A stretch of 64,000 nucleotides of DNA from Streptomyces sp. NBC_00443 (GTDB lineage: Bacteria > Actinomycetota > Actinomycetes > Streptomycetales > Streptomycetaceae): the NCBI RefSeq assembly GCF_036014175.1, contig NZ_CP107917.1:682001-746000 (forward strand), read 5' to 3'. A program made the position numbers and the translations under genes. A model generated the notes under the pieces. That model had not been told where the DNA came from and made no database searches. It saw only the letters and a list, made by a program, of their open reading frames with translations. This document shows, in pieces, positions 26,630 through 35,411 of the stretch. Numbering within the stretch: position 1 is the stretch's first letter; every line of letters begins with the position of its first letter.

Positions 26630-28600
26630 TCAGCCGCCGACCCTGCGCGTCAGGTTCAGCAAGTACTCCTTCCGGTTCACCGGGTTGAAGTCGGTGCGCC
26701 GGCGCTCCGGGAGCGTGCCGCGCGCGGCGGGTGCGTAGTGGTCGAAGACGCTCTCCAGCTCGCCCTCGCCGCGTGTCAGGCCGGGCAGTTGCTGCTCCAG
26801 TTCGTGCACGTGAGCCGCGGGCAGCGATCCCTCCAGGACGCAGGAGGCGCCGCGCGTCCGAGTCGTCTGCGGCACCGCGCGCAGCCTGGCGAACACCGGC
26901 AGCAGGGCCGCCAGGGTGTCGGTCGGGGCCTCGATGCGGAAGCGGTGCATCGGCTCGTGGACCTCGGTGCCCGCCCGGCGCAGGGCCTCGATCAGGACCA
27001 GCGGCGTGAGGCCGCGGAAGTCGTAGCCGGTGCTGGACATGCTCTTGTCGAAGCCCTGGTGGGCGTGGCTCTGCCGGGGCGAGTAGCCGGAGTGGGTCAT
27101 GGTGACCGTGCAGTCGGGGACCCGCCAGCCGTACAGGCCCTGGCCGAGGGTCTCGCGGACGGTGTCCTCGACGGCTTTGAAGAAGGCGTACGGCATCGAT
27201 CCGAGCTCCACCTCCAGCCGGAAGGCCACTCCGGCGCCGACCGGGGCGGGGTCGACGCGCAGGCCGACCGTGGCGAGGAAGGGGTTGCCGTCCTTCTTGT
27301 TGAACTCGACCGCCGCGCCCGGGCCGACCGGCCGCTCGACGCACAGCGGTGTCGTCCGACGGAAGGTGACGTCGAGGCCGAACTCCTCGGCGAGCGTGAC
27401 CTGGATGACCTCCTTCTGCACCTCGCCGTAGAGGGAGACGAAGGTCTCCTGCCGTACCTCGTCATGGCGCAGGCCGATGAGGGGGTCCTGTTCGGCCAGC
27501 AGGGTGAGCGCGCGGTGCAGGGCCCGCCGGTCCGTGTCGCCGGCCGGGACGACGACCGTTTCGAGGGTGGGCGGGGCGAAGAAGTGCCCGTACGCCTTGC
27601 GGGGTTCGCCGATGGCGTCGCCGATCCTGATGTCGGCCAGGCCCCACAGCTTGGCGATCCGGCCGGCCGGCACCGAGTCGTCCCGGACGTCGGTGCCCTG
27701 GTCGAACACGCTGATCGCGGTGATCCGGGCCTCGGCGCCGGCCCCGTCGAAGCGGATCCGATCGCGCGTGCGCAGGGTGCCGGAGAACAGCCGCGTATAG
27801 GCGACCTTCTCCCCCGCCGGCCCGCGCTCGACCTTGAAGACGGCTCCGGAGACCGGGCCGTCCGGGTCGCCGTCGGCGGCGGGCAGCAGCTGCTTGATCC
27901 CCTCGATCAGCGGGCCGACCCCTGCGCCGGTGATCGCGGAGCCGAAGTACACCGGGTGGACGAGGGCCTGCCGGGTCTGCTCGGCGAGGGCGGTGCCGAG
28001 GCGGTCGTAGGAGACGGTGCCCTCGACGTACGCCGTCAGCAACGCGTCGTCGTGGCCGGAGAGGACGTCGAGCGCCGACGAGCCGAGGCCGGGGAGGAAG
28101 CGGGCCTCACGGGTGCCGAGGCCGTCGGTCGTCCCCATCGGTACGACGGCCGCGGACAGCCGCTCGGAAACGGCGCGCAGGACGGCGTCGTGGCGCGCCC
28201 CGCGTCGGTCGATCTTGTTGACGAAGACGAGGGTGGGGATGCGCAGCCGCTGCAGGGTGCGCATCAGCACGCGGGTCTGCGGCTGGACGCCCTCGACGGC
28301 GGAGACGCCCAGCACGGCGCCGTCCAGGACGCCGAGCACCCGCTCCACCTCGGCGATGAAGTCCGGGTGGCCGGGGGTGTCGATGAGGTTGACCGTCACG
28401 TCGTCGAGCGCGAAGGAGACGACGGCGGACTTGATGGTGATGCCGCGCTGCCGCTCCAGCGCGAGGGAATCGGTCTGCGTGTTCCCGGCGTCGACGCTGC
28501 CGATCTCGTCGATCACGCCCGCCGTGTGCAGCAGGCGTTCGGTCAGGCTGGTCTTACCGGCGTCGACATGGGCGAGGATCCCGAGGTTGAGCAAATGCAC
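26630..28600 (-). CDS. TetM/OtrA-like ribosomal protection GTPase
   Basis: 656 aa from GTG 28600, giving the family start MHLLNLGILAHVDAGKTSLTE-like sequence. GTPase motifs: G1 AHVDAGKTSL, G2/G3 GITI and DTPGHPDF, G4 NKID. EF-G-like domains II-V follow. The family displaces tetracycline from the ribosome; OtrA is the Streptomyces member. Several such genes in Streptomyces have unproven substrates, so resistance is likely but not certain. A short ORF with a good ribosome-binding site starts upstream and overlaps the start out of frame, suggesting translational control. Confidence 0.88.
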   Translation of the reverse strand: MHLLNLGILAHVDAGKTSLTERLLHTAGVIDEIGSVDAGNTQTDSLALERQRGITIKSAVVSFALDDVTVNLIDTPGHPDFIAEVERVLGVLDGAVLGVSAVEGVQPQTRVLMRTLQRLRIPTLVFVNKIDRRGARHDAVLRAVSERLSAAVVPMGTTDGLGTREARFLPGLGSSALDVLSGHDDALLTAYVEGTVSYDRLGTALAEQTRQALVHPVYFGSAITGAGVGPLIEGIKQLLPAADGDPDGPVSGAVFKVERGPAGEKVAYTRLFSGTLRTRDRIRFDGAGAEARITAISVFDQGTDVRDDSVPAGRIAKLWGLADIRIGDAIGEPRKAYGHFFAPPTLETVVVPAGDTDRRALHRALTLLAEQDPLIGLRHDEVRQETFVSLYGEVQKEVIQVTLAEEFGLDVTFRRTTPLCVERPVGPGAAVEFNKKDGNPFLATVGLRVDPAPVGAGVAFRLEVELGSMPYAFFKAVEDTVRETLGQGLYGWRVPDCTVTMTHSGYSPRQSHAHQGFDKSMSSTGYDFRGLTPLVLIEALRRAGTEVHEPMHRFRIEAPTDTLAALLPVFARLRAVPQTTRTRGASCVLEGSLPAAHVHELEQQLPGLTRGEGELESVFDHYAPAARGTLPERRRTDFNPVNRKEYLLNLTRRVGG

Positions 28601-28664
28601 GGAGCGTCATGTCCTTCGATGAGGGGGTCGTTCCTTCCTGGGGGGACATGAACGCAGTGCGCAT
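28554..28664 (-). CDS. Possible leader peptide overlapping the TetM-like gene
   Basis: A 36-codon ORF from ATG 28664 with AGAGGAG six bases upstream. It ends at TAA 28554-28556, 47 bp inside the TetM-like gene, in a different frame. Its residues are unremarkable (MRTAFMSPQEGT...). The ribosome-binding site is better than that of the main gene. Leader peptides of this sort control tet(M)-type genes by attenuation in other bacteria; whether it does so here is inference. Confidence 0.35.
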   Translation of the reverse strand: MRTAFMSPQEGTTPSSKDMTLRAFAQPRDPRPCRRR

Positions 28665-28680
28665 TGCGGCTCCTCTGTGC

Positions 28681-28718
28681 GTGACGACAGGACCCGTTCA
28701 CGTGACGACGGGCCACCT
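28681..28718. repeat. Two GTGACGAC direct repeats upstream of the TetM-like gene
   Basis: GTGACGAC occurs at 28681-28688 and 28702-28709, 21 bp apart, two helical turns. They lie about 80-110 bp upstream of the GTG, in the 273-bp region that must hold the promoter. Possible activator sites; nothing else is recognised in this spacer. Confidence 0.35.
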
Positions 28719-28873
28719 GCAGTGCAGCAGGAGCGACCCCGCACCGGCAATGGATTAACGCTCAACGAACGCTGCCGCAGCACTCGCCGTGACACCGCAG
28801 CCGCCATAGAGTGACGTACATCATGCCCGGCCGATGTTTCCCCTCTCATCTCCACTCGGCCTCTGGAGGGCAC

Positions 28874-29359
28874 ATGACTCACATCTCGGTGAAGGTGGAC
28901 GGCACGACGTACGAGGACGACGTGGAGCCCTGCCTCCTCCTGATCCACTAACTGCGCGACCGTCTCGGTCTGACCGGCACCCCGATCGGGTGTGACACCT
29001 CGAACTGCGGGACCTGCACGGTCGAGCTGGACGGCACGGCCGTCAAGAGCTGCACCGTGCTCGCCGTCCAGGCCGACGGGAGCGAGGTGACCACCGTCCA
29101 GGGGCTCGCCCACGACGGCGAGTGGACGGCGCTGCAGCGCACGTTCCACGAGCGGCACGCGCTGCAGTGCGGCTACTGCACCCCGGGGATGATCATGGCG
29201 GCCCGCGATCTGCTGCGTGAGCACCCGCACCCCACGCCGGACGAGGTACGCCACGGCCTGGCGGCGGCCCCGCCGAGCGTGGACGCTTTCGTCGAGGGGC
29301 ACAGCCTGGCCGCGCTGGAGCGGCTGGCGGCGGTGGTGAGAGGAGTGGACGATGCGTGA
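28874..29359 (+). pseudogene. Molybdenum hydroxylase 2Fe-2S subunit, nonsense codon and apparent fusion
   Basis: ATG 28874, with CTGGAGGG upstream, opens a CoxS/CutS-like protein. Codon 26 is TAA (28949-28951) in place of the Tyr of HYLRDRLG. Beyond it the same frame has the plant-type ferredoxin cluster GCDTSNCGTC and the first half of the second cluster (QCGYCTPGM). The expected GNLCRCTGY is missing: after EVRHGL the sequence becomes SVDAFVEGHSLAALERL, which resembles the C-terminal tail of CoxE-type VWA proteins. The FAD and molybdopterin subunits are absent. I read this as a nonfunctional scar of a deletion, followed directly by XdhC. Confidence 0.75.
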
Positions 29360-30452
29360 GATTCTCCCGGTGATCAGCCCCTGGTTCGCGGCCCGGGTGC
29401 CGTTCGGACTCGCCACCGTGGTCGCCACCAGCCGCAGCGCCCCGCGCGACCCCGGGGCGGCGATGGCGGTGGGCCCCGACGACGAGGTCGTGGGCAGCGT
29501 GTCCGGCGGCTGTGTCGAGGGGGCCGTCTTCGAACTCGCGCAGGAGGTGGTGGCGAGCGGCGAGGCGCGGCTGGAGACCTTCGGCTACAGCGACGAGGAC
29601 GCCTTCGAGGTCGGGCTCACCTGCGGCGGCGAGATCACCCTGCTGGTACGGCCCGTGACGGCCGCCTCGGATCCGTCCTTCGGCGAGGTCGCCGAGACGG
29701 TCGCGGCGGGGCGTCCGGTGACCGTGGCGACGGTGACCGACGGGCCCGCGCCGCGCGGGGCGACGCTCGCCGTGTGGCCGGACCGCGTCGCGGGCACGCT
29801 CGGTACGCCCGGCCTGGACGTGGCCGTCACCGCCGACGCGCGCGGTGAACTCGCCCTCGGCGCCACGGGCCTCAGGCACTACGGCCCGCACGGCGAGCGC
29901 CGCGAGGACGCGGTCTCCGTCTTCCTGCACTCCTTCGCACCGCCGCCGCGGATGCTGGTGTTCGGCGCGATCGACTACGCGGCCTCGGTCGCCCGCATCG
30001 GCGACTTCCTCGGCTACCGGGTCACGGTGTGCGACGCCCGCCCGGTCTTCGCCACACCGAAGCGCTTCCCGGCCGGCGTCGAGGTGATCGTGGACTGGCC
30101 GCACCGCTATCTGAGCGGCACCGACACCGACGAACGCACGGTGATCTGCGTGCTCACCCACGACCCGAAGTTCGACGTGCCGCTGCTTCAGGAGGCGCTG
30201 CGCCGCCCGGCGGCGTACATCGGGGCGATGGGCAGCCGCCGTACCCACGAGGACCGGATGAAGCGGCTGACCGAAGCCGGGCTCGGCGAGGCCGAGTTGG
30301 CCCGGCTGCGCTCCCCCGTCGGGCTGGATCTCGGGGCCCGTACGCCCGAGGAGGTCGCCGTGTCCGTCGCCGCCGAGATCGTCGCCCTGCGGTGGGGCGG
30401 AACGGGAGCCCCGCTGACGGCCACGGCGGGCGCGATCCACCCATCGTCGTAG
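29352..30452 (+). CDS. XdhC/CoxI-family molybdenum enzyme maturation protein
   Basis: 366 aa. The N-terminal XdhC_CoxI domain has PGAAMAVGPDDEVVGSVSGGC and the later CGGEITLLV; the C-terminal XdhC_C Rossmann domain includes VFGAIDYAASVARIGDFLG, ICVLTHDPKFDVPLL and YIGAMGSRRT. It loads sulfurated molybdopterin into xanthine or CO-dehydrogenase-like enzymes. Its ATG lies 8 bases before the end of the preceding frame. No large catalytic subunit is present in the window. Confidence 0.9.
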   Translation: MREILPVISPWFAARVPFGLATVVATSRSAPRDPGAAMAVGPDDEVVGSVSGGCVEGAVFELAQEVVASGEARLETFGYSDEDAFEVGLTCGGEITLLVRPVTAASDPSFGEVAETVAAGRPVTVATVTDGPAPRGATLAVWPDRVAGTLGTPGLDVAVTADARGELALGATGLRHYGPHGERREDAVSVFLHSFAPPPRMLVFGAIDYAASVARIGDFLGYRVTVCDARPVFATPKRFPAGVEVIVDWPHRYLSGTDTDERTVICVLTHDPKFDVPLLQEALRRPAAYIGAMGSRRTHEDRMKRLTEAGLGEAELARLRSPVGLDLGARTPEEVAVSVAAEIVALRWGGTGAPLTATAGAIHPSS

Positions 30453-30471
30453 CACCCGGTTGGAGGAAGTC

Positions 30472-31085
30472 ATGGAGCTGCACCACGAGTTCACCGTCCC
30501 CGTCCCGGTCGACGAGGCCTGGCGCACGCTCCTCGACATCGAGCGCATCGCGCCCTGCATGCCCGGGGCGAGCGTCGAGGAGTACGACGGCAAGACCGTG
30601 ACCGGTGCGGTGAAGGTCAAGGTGGGTCCGATCACCGTGGCCTACAAGGGCACCGCGGTCTTCGAGGAGCAGGACGGGACGGCGCACCGCATGGTGCTGA
30701 TCGCGAGCGGCCGCGAGACGCGCGGGCAGGGCACCGCACGGGCCACGATGACCGGCACGCTCAGCGAGCGCGACGACGGGACGGCCGTGTCGGTGGACAC
30801 CGATCTCACCGTGACCGGGCGGCCGGCGCAGTTCGGGCGCGGGGTGAGGTGGGCGACCGGCTGGTCGGGCAGTTCGCCACGTGTCTGTCGGAGCGGCTGA
30901 CCGAGCCGGCGCAGGGTGCGCCGGCTGCCGAGGAGGAGCCGGACCAGTCGCTCGATCTGCTCCGCACGGCCGGGGTGCCGGTGGCGAAACGGGCGGGGGC
31001 GGCCCTGGCGGGAGCCGTGGCGGCGGCCGGGGTGGTGCTGGTGCTGGTGCGCCTGTTGCGGGGGCGGCGGGCGCGTCGCAGGTGA
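30472..31085 (+). pseudogene. CoxG-like SRPBCC protein, frameshifted
   Basis: ATG 30472 follows GGAGGAAG. The CoxG fold is recognisable: FTVPVPVDEAWRTLLDIERI, CMPGASVE, GAVKVKVGPITVAYKG. At about 30847 the frame is lost after GRPAQFGRGV and resumes one frame over as GDRLVGQFATCLSERL, followed by a C-terminal membrane anchor (AALAGAVAAAGVVLVLVRLL). Adding a single base restores a protein of about 204 aa. CoxG proteins help anchor or mature CO-dehydrogenase-like enzymes at the membrane. Sequencing error is possible. Confidence 0.75.
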
Positions 31086-31129
31086 TCTCAGGCGTCGATC
31101 CACTCCCGAGCGACCCGACATCAGGGGTG

Positions 31130-31272
31130 TAAGGCGGACGCGAAGGGGTAGGGGGCGACGCAAGGAGGCCTACGGGCCCCCGAACAACGCCTCGGAGCGG
31201 GAAGGAGGTCCATGACAGCGCATCGCAGCGCCCGGGCCGCTTTCCTGCACACAGAGCGGCCCGGATCTTTTT
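31130..31272 (+). ncRNA. Possible small transcript with hairpins and a 20-codon ORF
   Basis: GGGGGC (31151-31156) can pair with GCCCCC (31176-31181), leaving AAGGAGG in the loop. A second GGAAGGAGGT precedes ATG 31212, which opens a 20-codon ORF (MTAHRSARAAFLHTERPGSF). The ORF runs into a strong terminator hairpin (31232-31272). A regulatory RNA or leader peptide unit is possible; nothing downstream on this strand is obviously controlled, since the next gene is convergent. Confidence 0.35.
31232..31272 (+). terminator. Rho-independent terminator
   Basis: CCGGGCCGCT (31232-31241) pairs perfectly with AGCGGCCCGG (31255-31264); the loop is 13 nt and TCTTTTT follows. It should end transcription coming from the molybdenum-enzyme operon or from a short transcript. 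Confidence 0.8.
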
Positions 31273-31322
31273 GAGCTCAGCTCCTTTTGAGCTCGGCCCT
31301 TTCTGAGCAGCCCTTTCCCAGC

Positions 31323-31823
31323 TCAGCGCGGCGGCAGCTTGTGCAGCTCCACCTCCCCCAGCCCGCCCTCGGTCACGGTCGCCGTCATGTAGGTGCAGTG
31401 GGGCTGGCGGCGGCGGTCGGTCGGTGAGCCCGGGTTGAGCAGACGCAGACCGGTGGACGCGGTGGTGTCCCAGGGAATGTGACTGTGGCCGAAGACCAGG
31501 ACGTCGAGGTCGGGGAACCTGGCCGCGCAGCGCGCCTCACGGCCCTGGGCGGGCCCGGTCTCGTGGACCACGCCGAAGCGCAGGCCGCCGAGCTCGGCGT
31601 ATGCCACCTCGGGCAGCCGGGCTCGCAGGTCCGGTCCGTCGTTGTTGCCGTGGACGCCGATGAGTCGGGCGCTGCGGCTCTCCAGCAGGTCGAGCGTGGC
31701 CGAATCGACCCAGTCCCCAGCGTGGAACACGACGTCGGCGCGCGGGAGTTCGGCTAGCAGCGGAGCGGGCAGTGCCTTGGCGCGTTTGGGCAGGTGAGTG
31801 TCGGACATCAGCAGCAGGCGCAC
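31323..31823 (-). CDS. Metallophosphoesterase, YfcE/MJ0936-like
   Basis: 166 aa from GTG 31823, giving VRLLLMSDTHLPKRA. Calcineurin-like motifs are present: SDTH (metal), FHAGDW, GVHGNNDG, HETG and the C-terminal GHSHIPW plus NPGSPTDRR. Proteins of this family are small phosphodiesterases active on artificial substrates or cyclic nucleotides; the natural substrate is unknown. It is convergent with the terminator region. Confidence 0.88.
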   Translation of the reverse strand: MRLLLMSDTHLPKRAKALPAPLLAELPRADVVFHAGDWVDSATLDLLESRSARLIGVHGNNDGPDLRARLPEVAYAELGGLRFGVVHETGPAQGREARCAARFPDLDVLVFGHSHIPWDTTASTGLRLLNPGSPTDRRRQPHCTYMTATVTEGGLGEVELHKLPPR

Positions 31824-31981
31824 ACCCTCAGGGTACCGGCGGCGACGATCTTCGGCCCGGTTCCCGGCGCCTGGTCGGCACGGTTGAGCGGTGGACAAAC
31901 CCGGTGTCAGGGTTAGCATTTGGCCACGAGCGCCGTAATTCGACGCAAACGCCCAGCGACCCCTAGGGGGCTCGGAGACCG

Positions 31982-33916
31982 ATGCCGGTCAAGGTCAGCG
32001 TGGTCGTCCCCGTGTACAACCCGGGGGTTTATGTCGAGGACTGCATCGGGTCGCTGCTGCGGCAGTCGCTGCCTCCGGACGAGTACGAAGTGATCTTCGT
32101 CGACGACGGTTCCACCGACGGCACGCCGGCCCGGCTCGACGCGCTGGCCGCCGCGGAGTCCCGGGTGAGCGTCGTTCACCAGGAGAACTCCGGCTGGTCC
32201 GGCAAGCCCCGCAACGTCGGCGTCGCCGCCGCCCGGGGCGAGTACGTGATGTTCGTGGACAACGACGACTACGTCGGCGACGAGGCCCTGGAGCGGATGT
32301 ACGACTACGGCGTCGCCAACGGCGCCGATGTCGTGGTCGGCAAGATGGCCGGCAAAGGCCGCGGGGTGCCGGTGGAGCTGTTCCGCCGCAACCACCCGCG
32401 CGCCACCGTCGACAACGCGCCGCTGATCGACAGCCTCACCCCGCACAAGATGTTCCGCCGCGCCTTCCTCGACGACATCGGCCTGCGTTTCCCCGAGGGC
32501 AGGCGGCGGCTGGAGGACCACGTCTTCGTCACCGAGGCCTTTCTGCGTGCGAGCAACATCTCGGTGCTCAGCGACTACGTCTGCTACTACCACGTCCGCC
32601 GGGACGACGCCTCGAACGCCGGCTTCCAGCGCTTCGATCCGGGCGGCTACTTCAAGAACCTCCGCGAGGCCCTGGACGTCGTCGAGCGGTACACCGAGCC
32701 GGGGCCGTTGCGCGACCGGCTGTTCCGGCGCTGGCTGCGGGTGGAGATGGTCGAGCGGATGCGCGCCCGGCGGCTGCTCGCCCTCCCGGCGGACTATCGC
32801 CGGGACCTGTTCGAGGAGATCCACCAGGTCGTCGTGGAGCGCTTCGGTCCCGGTGTCGCGGCCGGGCTGCAGCCGACGCAGCAGGTCGTCGCCGCGCTGA
32901 TCGCCGCGGACCGGTACGACGACGTCGAGGCGTTCGCCGAGTGGGAGGCCGGCATCGCCCTTACGGCCGTCCCCGAGCACGTGGCGTGGGAGGACGGCGC
33001 GCTGCGGGTCGCCTTCACCGCCGAGTTCGCGTCCGCCGGTGAGCCGATGACCTTCGCCGCCGGGACGGCCCGTACTCCTCTCGACGGCCCGCCCGAGGAC
33101 CTCGCCGCGGCCGTCGCCTGGGTGGGCGCCGACAGCGTCGCCCGGTTCGACCGGGCCACCGCGGACCTGCTGGTGCGCGAGCGCGTCAGTGCCGCCCAGT
33201 ACTTCCAGCCGGTGGAGTTCACCCGGGAGGAGGTGCCGGTCGGCGACAACGGCCTGGTCCGGCTGGTCCTGCGGGCGACCGCCACCGTGGACCCCGCCGG
33301 CCTCACCCGGGCCGGCCTGTGGGACGCCCTGGTCCGCGTCAAGCTGGGCGGCTGGACCAAGGAGTGCCGTCTGGGCCCTGCCCTGCGGGGGAACCGCCCT
33401 GCTCCGTACGCCGCTGTGACCGGCGGTCACGTCGTCCTGCCGTACTGGACGTCACCGCACGCCCATCTCGCCCTCGACGTCGACCGTGCGACCCACCGCG
33501 TCGGCCTGGGCGCCCTCACCCCTGCCGAGATCACACTCTCGGGCGCCCGCCTGCACGCACGGCTCCCCCTGCACGTCCCCGGCGACGGCACCGAGGCGAC
33601 GCTCCGGCTCACCGTGTCCGGCACCGCCCACGACGTCCCCGCCACGCTGTCCCCGCAAGGGTCCGGGGCGCTGCTGGAGGCCGTGCTGCCGCTCGGCGAG
33701 CTGAGAGGGGCGACCTGGCGGGCAGCGCTCGGCGTGCCGGGGCCGCGCTTCCTGCCGCTGCCCTTCGCCCTGCGCTCCGGGGTCGGCGGAGTGGGCGTGG
33801 TGCAGGCGCCGCGACCCAGTGCACTACGGCATTTCGCCCGCAGGGCACGCCGCAGGATCGGTACGGCCCTGGGTCGGGCGACGACCCGGCTGCGCGCCCT
33901 GGCCAGGAGGAGGTGA
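31982..33916 (+). CDS. GT2-family glycosyltransferase with C-terminal accessory domain
   Basis: 644 aa. The N-terminal GT-A domain has VSVVVPVYNPG, FVDDGSTDGT, the DxD-like FVDNDDYV and a catalytic RRRLEDHVF (ED) motif. The C-terminal half (from about residue 330) is beta-rich, as in bacterial wall teichoic acid and capsule transferases. The last 30 residues are very basic (ARRARRRIG...RRR), suggesting contact with membrane phospholipid. It lies immediately before rfbC and the rest of the dTDP-rhamnose genes, so it may transfer a sugar during assembly of a rhamnose-containing wall polymer. Confidence 0.88.
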   Translation: MPVKVSVVVPVYNPGVYVEDCIGSLLRQSLPPDEYEVIFVDDGSTDGTPARLDALAAAESRVSVVHQENSGWSGKPRNVGVAAARGEYVMFVDNDDYVGDEALERMYDYGVANGADVVVGKMAGKGRGVPVELFRRNHPRATVDNAPLIDSLTPHKMFRRAFLDDIGLRFPEGRRRLEDHVFVTEAFLRASNISVLSDYVCYYHVRRDDASNAGFQRFDPGGYFKNLREALDVVERYTEPGPLRDRLFRRWLRVEMVERMRARRLLALPADYRRDLFEEIHQVVVERFGPGVAAGLQPTQQVVAALIAADRYDDVEAFAEWEAGIALTAVPEHVAWEDGALRVAFTAEFASAGEPMTFAAGTARTPLDGPPEDLAAAVAWVGADSVARFDRATADLLVRERVSAAQYFQPVEFTREEVPVGDNGLVRLVLRATATVDPAGLTRAGLWDALVRVKLGGWTKECRLGPALRGNRPAPYAAVTGGHVVLPYWTSPHAHLALDVDRATHRVGLGALTPAEITLSGARLHARLPLHVPGDGTEATLRLTVSGTAHDVPATLSPQGSGALLEAVLPLGELRGATWRAALGVPGPRFLPLPFALRSGVGGVGVVQAPRPSALRHFARRARRRIGTALGRATTRLRALARRR

Positions 33917-33920
33917 GGAC

Positions 33921-34535
33921 ATGCGCTCGCTCGGCATCGAAGGCGCCTGGGCGCTGGAACCCAAGGTCTTCCCGGACGACCGGGGCAGTTTCCACGAGTG
34001 GTACCGCGGCGCGGAGTTCCGCGAGGCGACCGGCCACGACCTGTCGCTGGCCCAGGCCAACTGCTCGGTCTCCCGCCGGGGCGTACTGCGGGGCGTGCAC
34101 TTCTCGGACGTGCCGCCCGGTCAGGCGAAGTACGTCACCTGTGTGCGCGGCGCCGCCCTCGACGTGGTCGTCGACATCCGCCTCGGCTCCCCCACCTTCG
34201 GCCGCTGGGAGGTCCTGCGCCTCGACGACGACAGCCGGCACGCCCTGTTCCTCGCGGAAGGCCTCGGGCACGCCTTCATGGCACTCACCGACGACGCCAC
34301 GGTGGTCTACCTGTGCTCGACCGGCTACGCCCCCGAGCGCGAACACGGGGTGAACCCGCTGGACCCGGACCTGGCCATCGCCTGGCCCGAGGACATCCCA
34401 CCGGTGCTGTCCCCCAAGGACGCACAGGCACCGTCCCTGGCACAGGCGCGAGAGGCGGGCCTGCTCCCGTCGTACGAGGACTGCACCGCCCACTACGACC
34501 GGCTACGCGCTGGAGGCGGTTCGGCAACGCCCTGA
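33921..34535 (+). CDS. rfbC: dTDP-4-dehydrorhamnose 3,5-epimerase
   Basis: 204 aa from ATG 33921, with GGAGGTGAGG just upstream; its start is 5 bp after the glycosyltransferase stop. The cupin core shows FPDDRGSFHEWY, QANCSVSRRGVLRGVHF (with the catalytic His), YVTCVRGAALDVVVDIR, and GLGHAFMAL with the general-acid Tyr region YLCSTGY. It catalyses the third step of dTDP-L-rhamnose synthesis. The other three genes of the pathway are on the opposite strand directly downstream. Confidence 0.93.
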   Translation: MRSLGIEGAWALEPKVFPDDRGSFHEWYRGAEFREATGHDLSLAQANCSVSRRGVLRGVHFSDVPPGQAKYVTCVRGAALDVVVDIRLGSPTFGRWEVLRLDDDSRHALFLAEGLGHAFMALTDDATVVYLCSTGYAPEREHGVNPLDPDLAIAWPEDIPPVLSPKDAQAPSLAQAREAGLLPSYEDCTAHYDRLRAGGGSATP

Positions 34536-34607
34536 GGGGCGCGGGGAACTGCGCGGCCAGCCACGACGAGCCCGCAGACATGCGACTACAGAACCCGGCA
34601 CTACCGC
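34536..34607. repeat. Probable Streptomyces intergenic repeat
   Basis: The 72-bp gap between rfbC and the convergent methyltransferase contains GGGGCGCGGGGAACTGCGCG (34536-34555), then CAGCCACGACGAGCCCGCAG. I recall this type of sequence as a common element after Streptomyces genes; I cannot verify copy number here. Confidence 0.45.
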
Positions 34608-35411
34608 TCAACCGCCGGAGGCAACCCCCGCAATCGCAAGCCGCAACGGCACCCACGCCCGCCCACGCCGCACACCGAGCCTGCGGGCCCGCGCCAGCGA
34701 CCGCCAGAAACCCGCCCCGAGCAGCTCCTCCGGAGCCACCGCCGACGCCCGGTCCAGGATGGCCTCGGGCACCTTCTGCGGATCGGGCACCTCGTACTCG
34801 GCGACGATTTCGTCGTACCGGTCCCGCAGCACCGTGTTCCGGGGATCGGCCCCGAAGACGACGAGCTGCCCGGTGGGCTGGGTGTCGACCAGAACGGTCA
34901 CCAGGTCGGGCCGGTACCGCCCGAGGATCTCGGCGATCTTGTACACGTCGCCGGTCCACGCCCCGGTGTGCCGGTCGCGTGCCGCCTCGTCGACGTTGCG
35001 CGGCAGCATGTCGTCGAAGACGATCACGCTGGTCCAGTCGGAGTGCCGCTCGATGTTCATGAAGTCCCGCAGCGCGTACTCGAACAGGTGCATGCCGTCG
35101 ATGAACGACAGGTCGAGGACGGTACGCCGCCAGTACCCGAACGGCTTGCGGCCGCGGCGCAGGTTCCGCACCGGATGACGGCCGCCCCTGAGGTGGACGA
35201 GCGGGTTGTCGCGGGCGAAGAAGTCGTCGCTGGTGGCCTTGACCAGGTGGACGTCGCAGCGGATTTCCGTGACGACCTTGAAGGCGGGGTCGACGGCGAT
35301 GGTGGGCACGCGGGAGAGCCGGAGGCTGCGGCCGTCGTTGACGCCGATCTCCAGGTAGTTGCGGTTGCCGCTGACCTTGTGCAGCTCCCGCAGGAACTCA
35401 TGGCGTTTCAC
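34608..35411 (-). CDS. SAM-dependent methyltransferase in the rhamnose cluster
   Basis: 267 aa from GTG 35411 (VKRHEFLRELHK). Motif I is YLEIGVNDGRSL, the acidic loop is IAVDPAF, and motif IV is SFIDGMHLFEYALRDF, as in Methyltransf_24 proteins. These are often annotated as class I methyltransferases acting on sugars or glycans. The start overlaps the end of rfbD by 14 bp once the rfbD frameshift is corrected. Probably methylates a hydroxyl of the rhamnose-containing glycan (inference). Confidence 0.82.
   Translation of the reverse strand: MKRHEFLRELHKVSGNRNYLEIGVNDGRSLRLSRVPTIAVDPAFKVVTEIRCDVHLVKATSDDFFARDNPLVHLRGGRHPVRNLRRGRKPFGYWRRTVLDLSFIDGMHLFEYALRDFMNIERHSDWTSVIVFDDMLPRNVDEAARDRHTGAWTGDVYKIAEILGRYRPDLVTVLVDTQPTGQLVVFGADPRNTVLRDRYDEIVAEYEVPDPQKVPEAILDRASAVAPEELLGAGFWRSLARARRLGVRRGRAWVPLRLAIAGVASGG

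Noticed and set aside
26627..28651. 674-codon plus-strand frame
   Set aside because: It is the mirror of the TetM-like gene, with composition typical of a GC-rich antisense frame.
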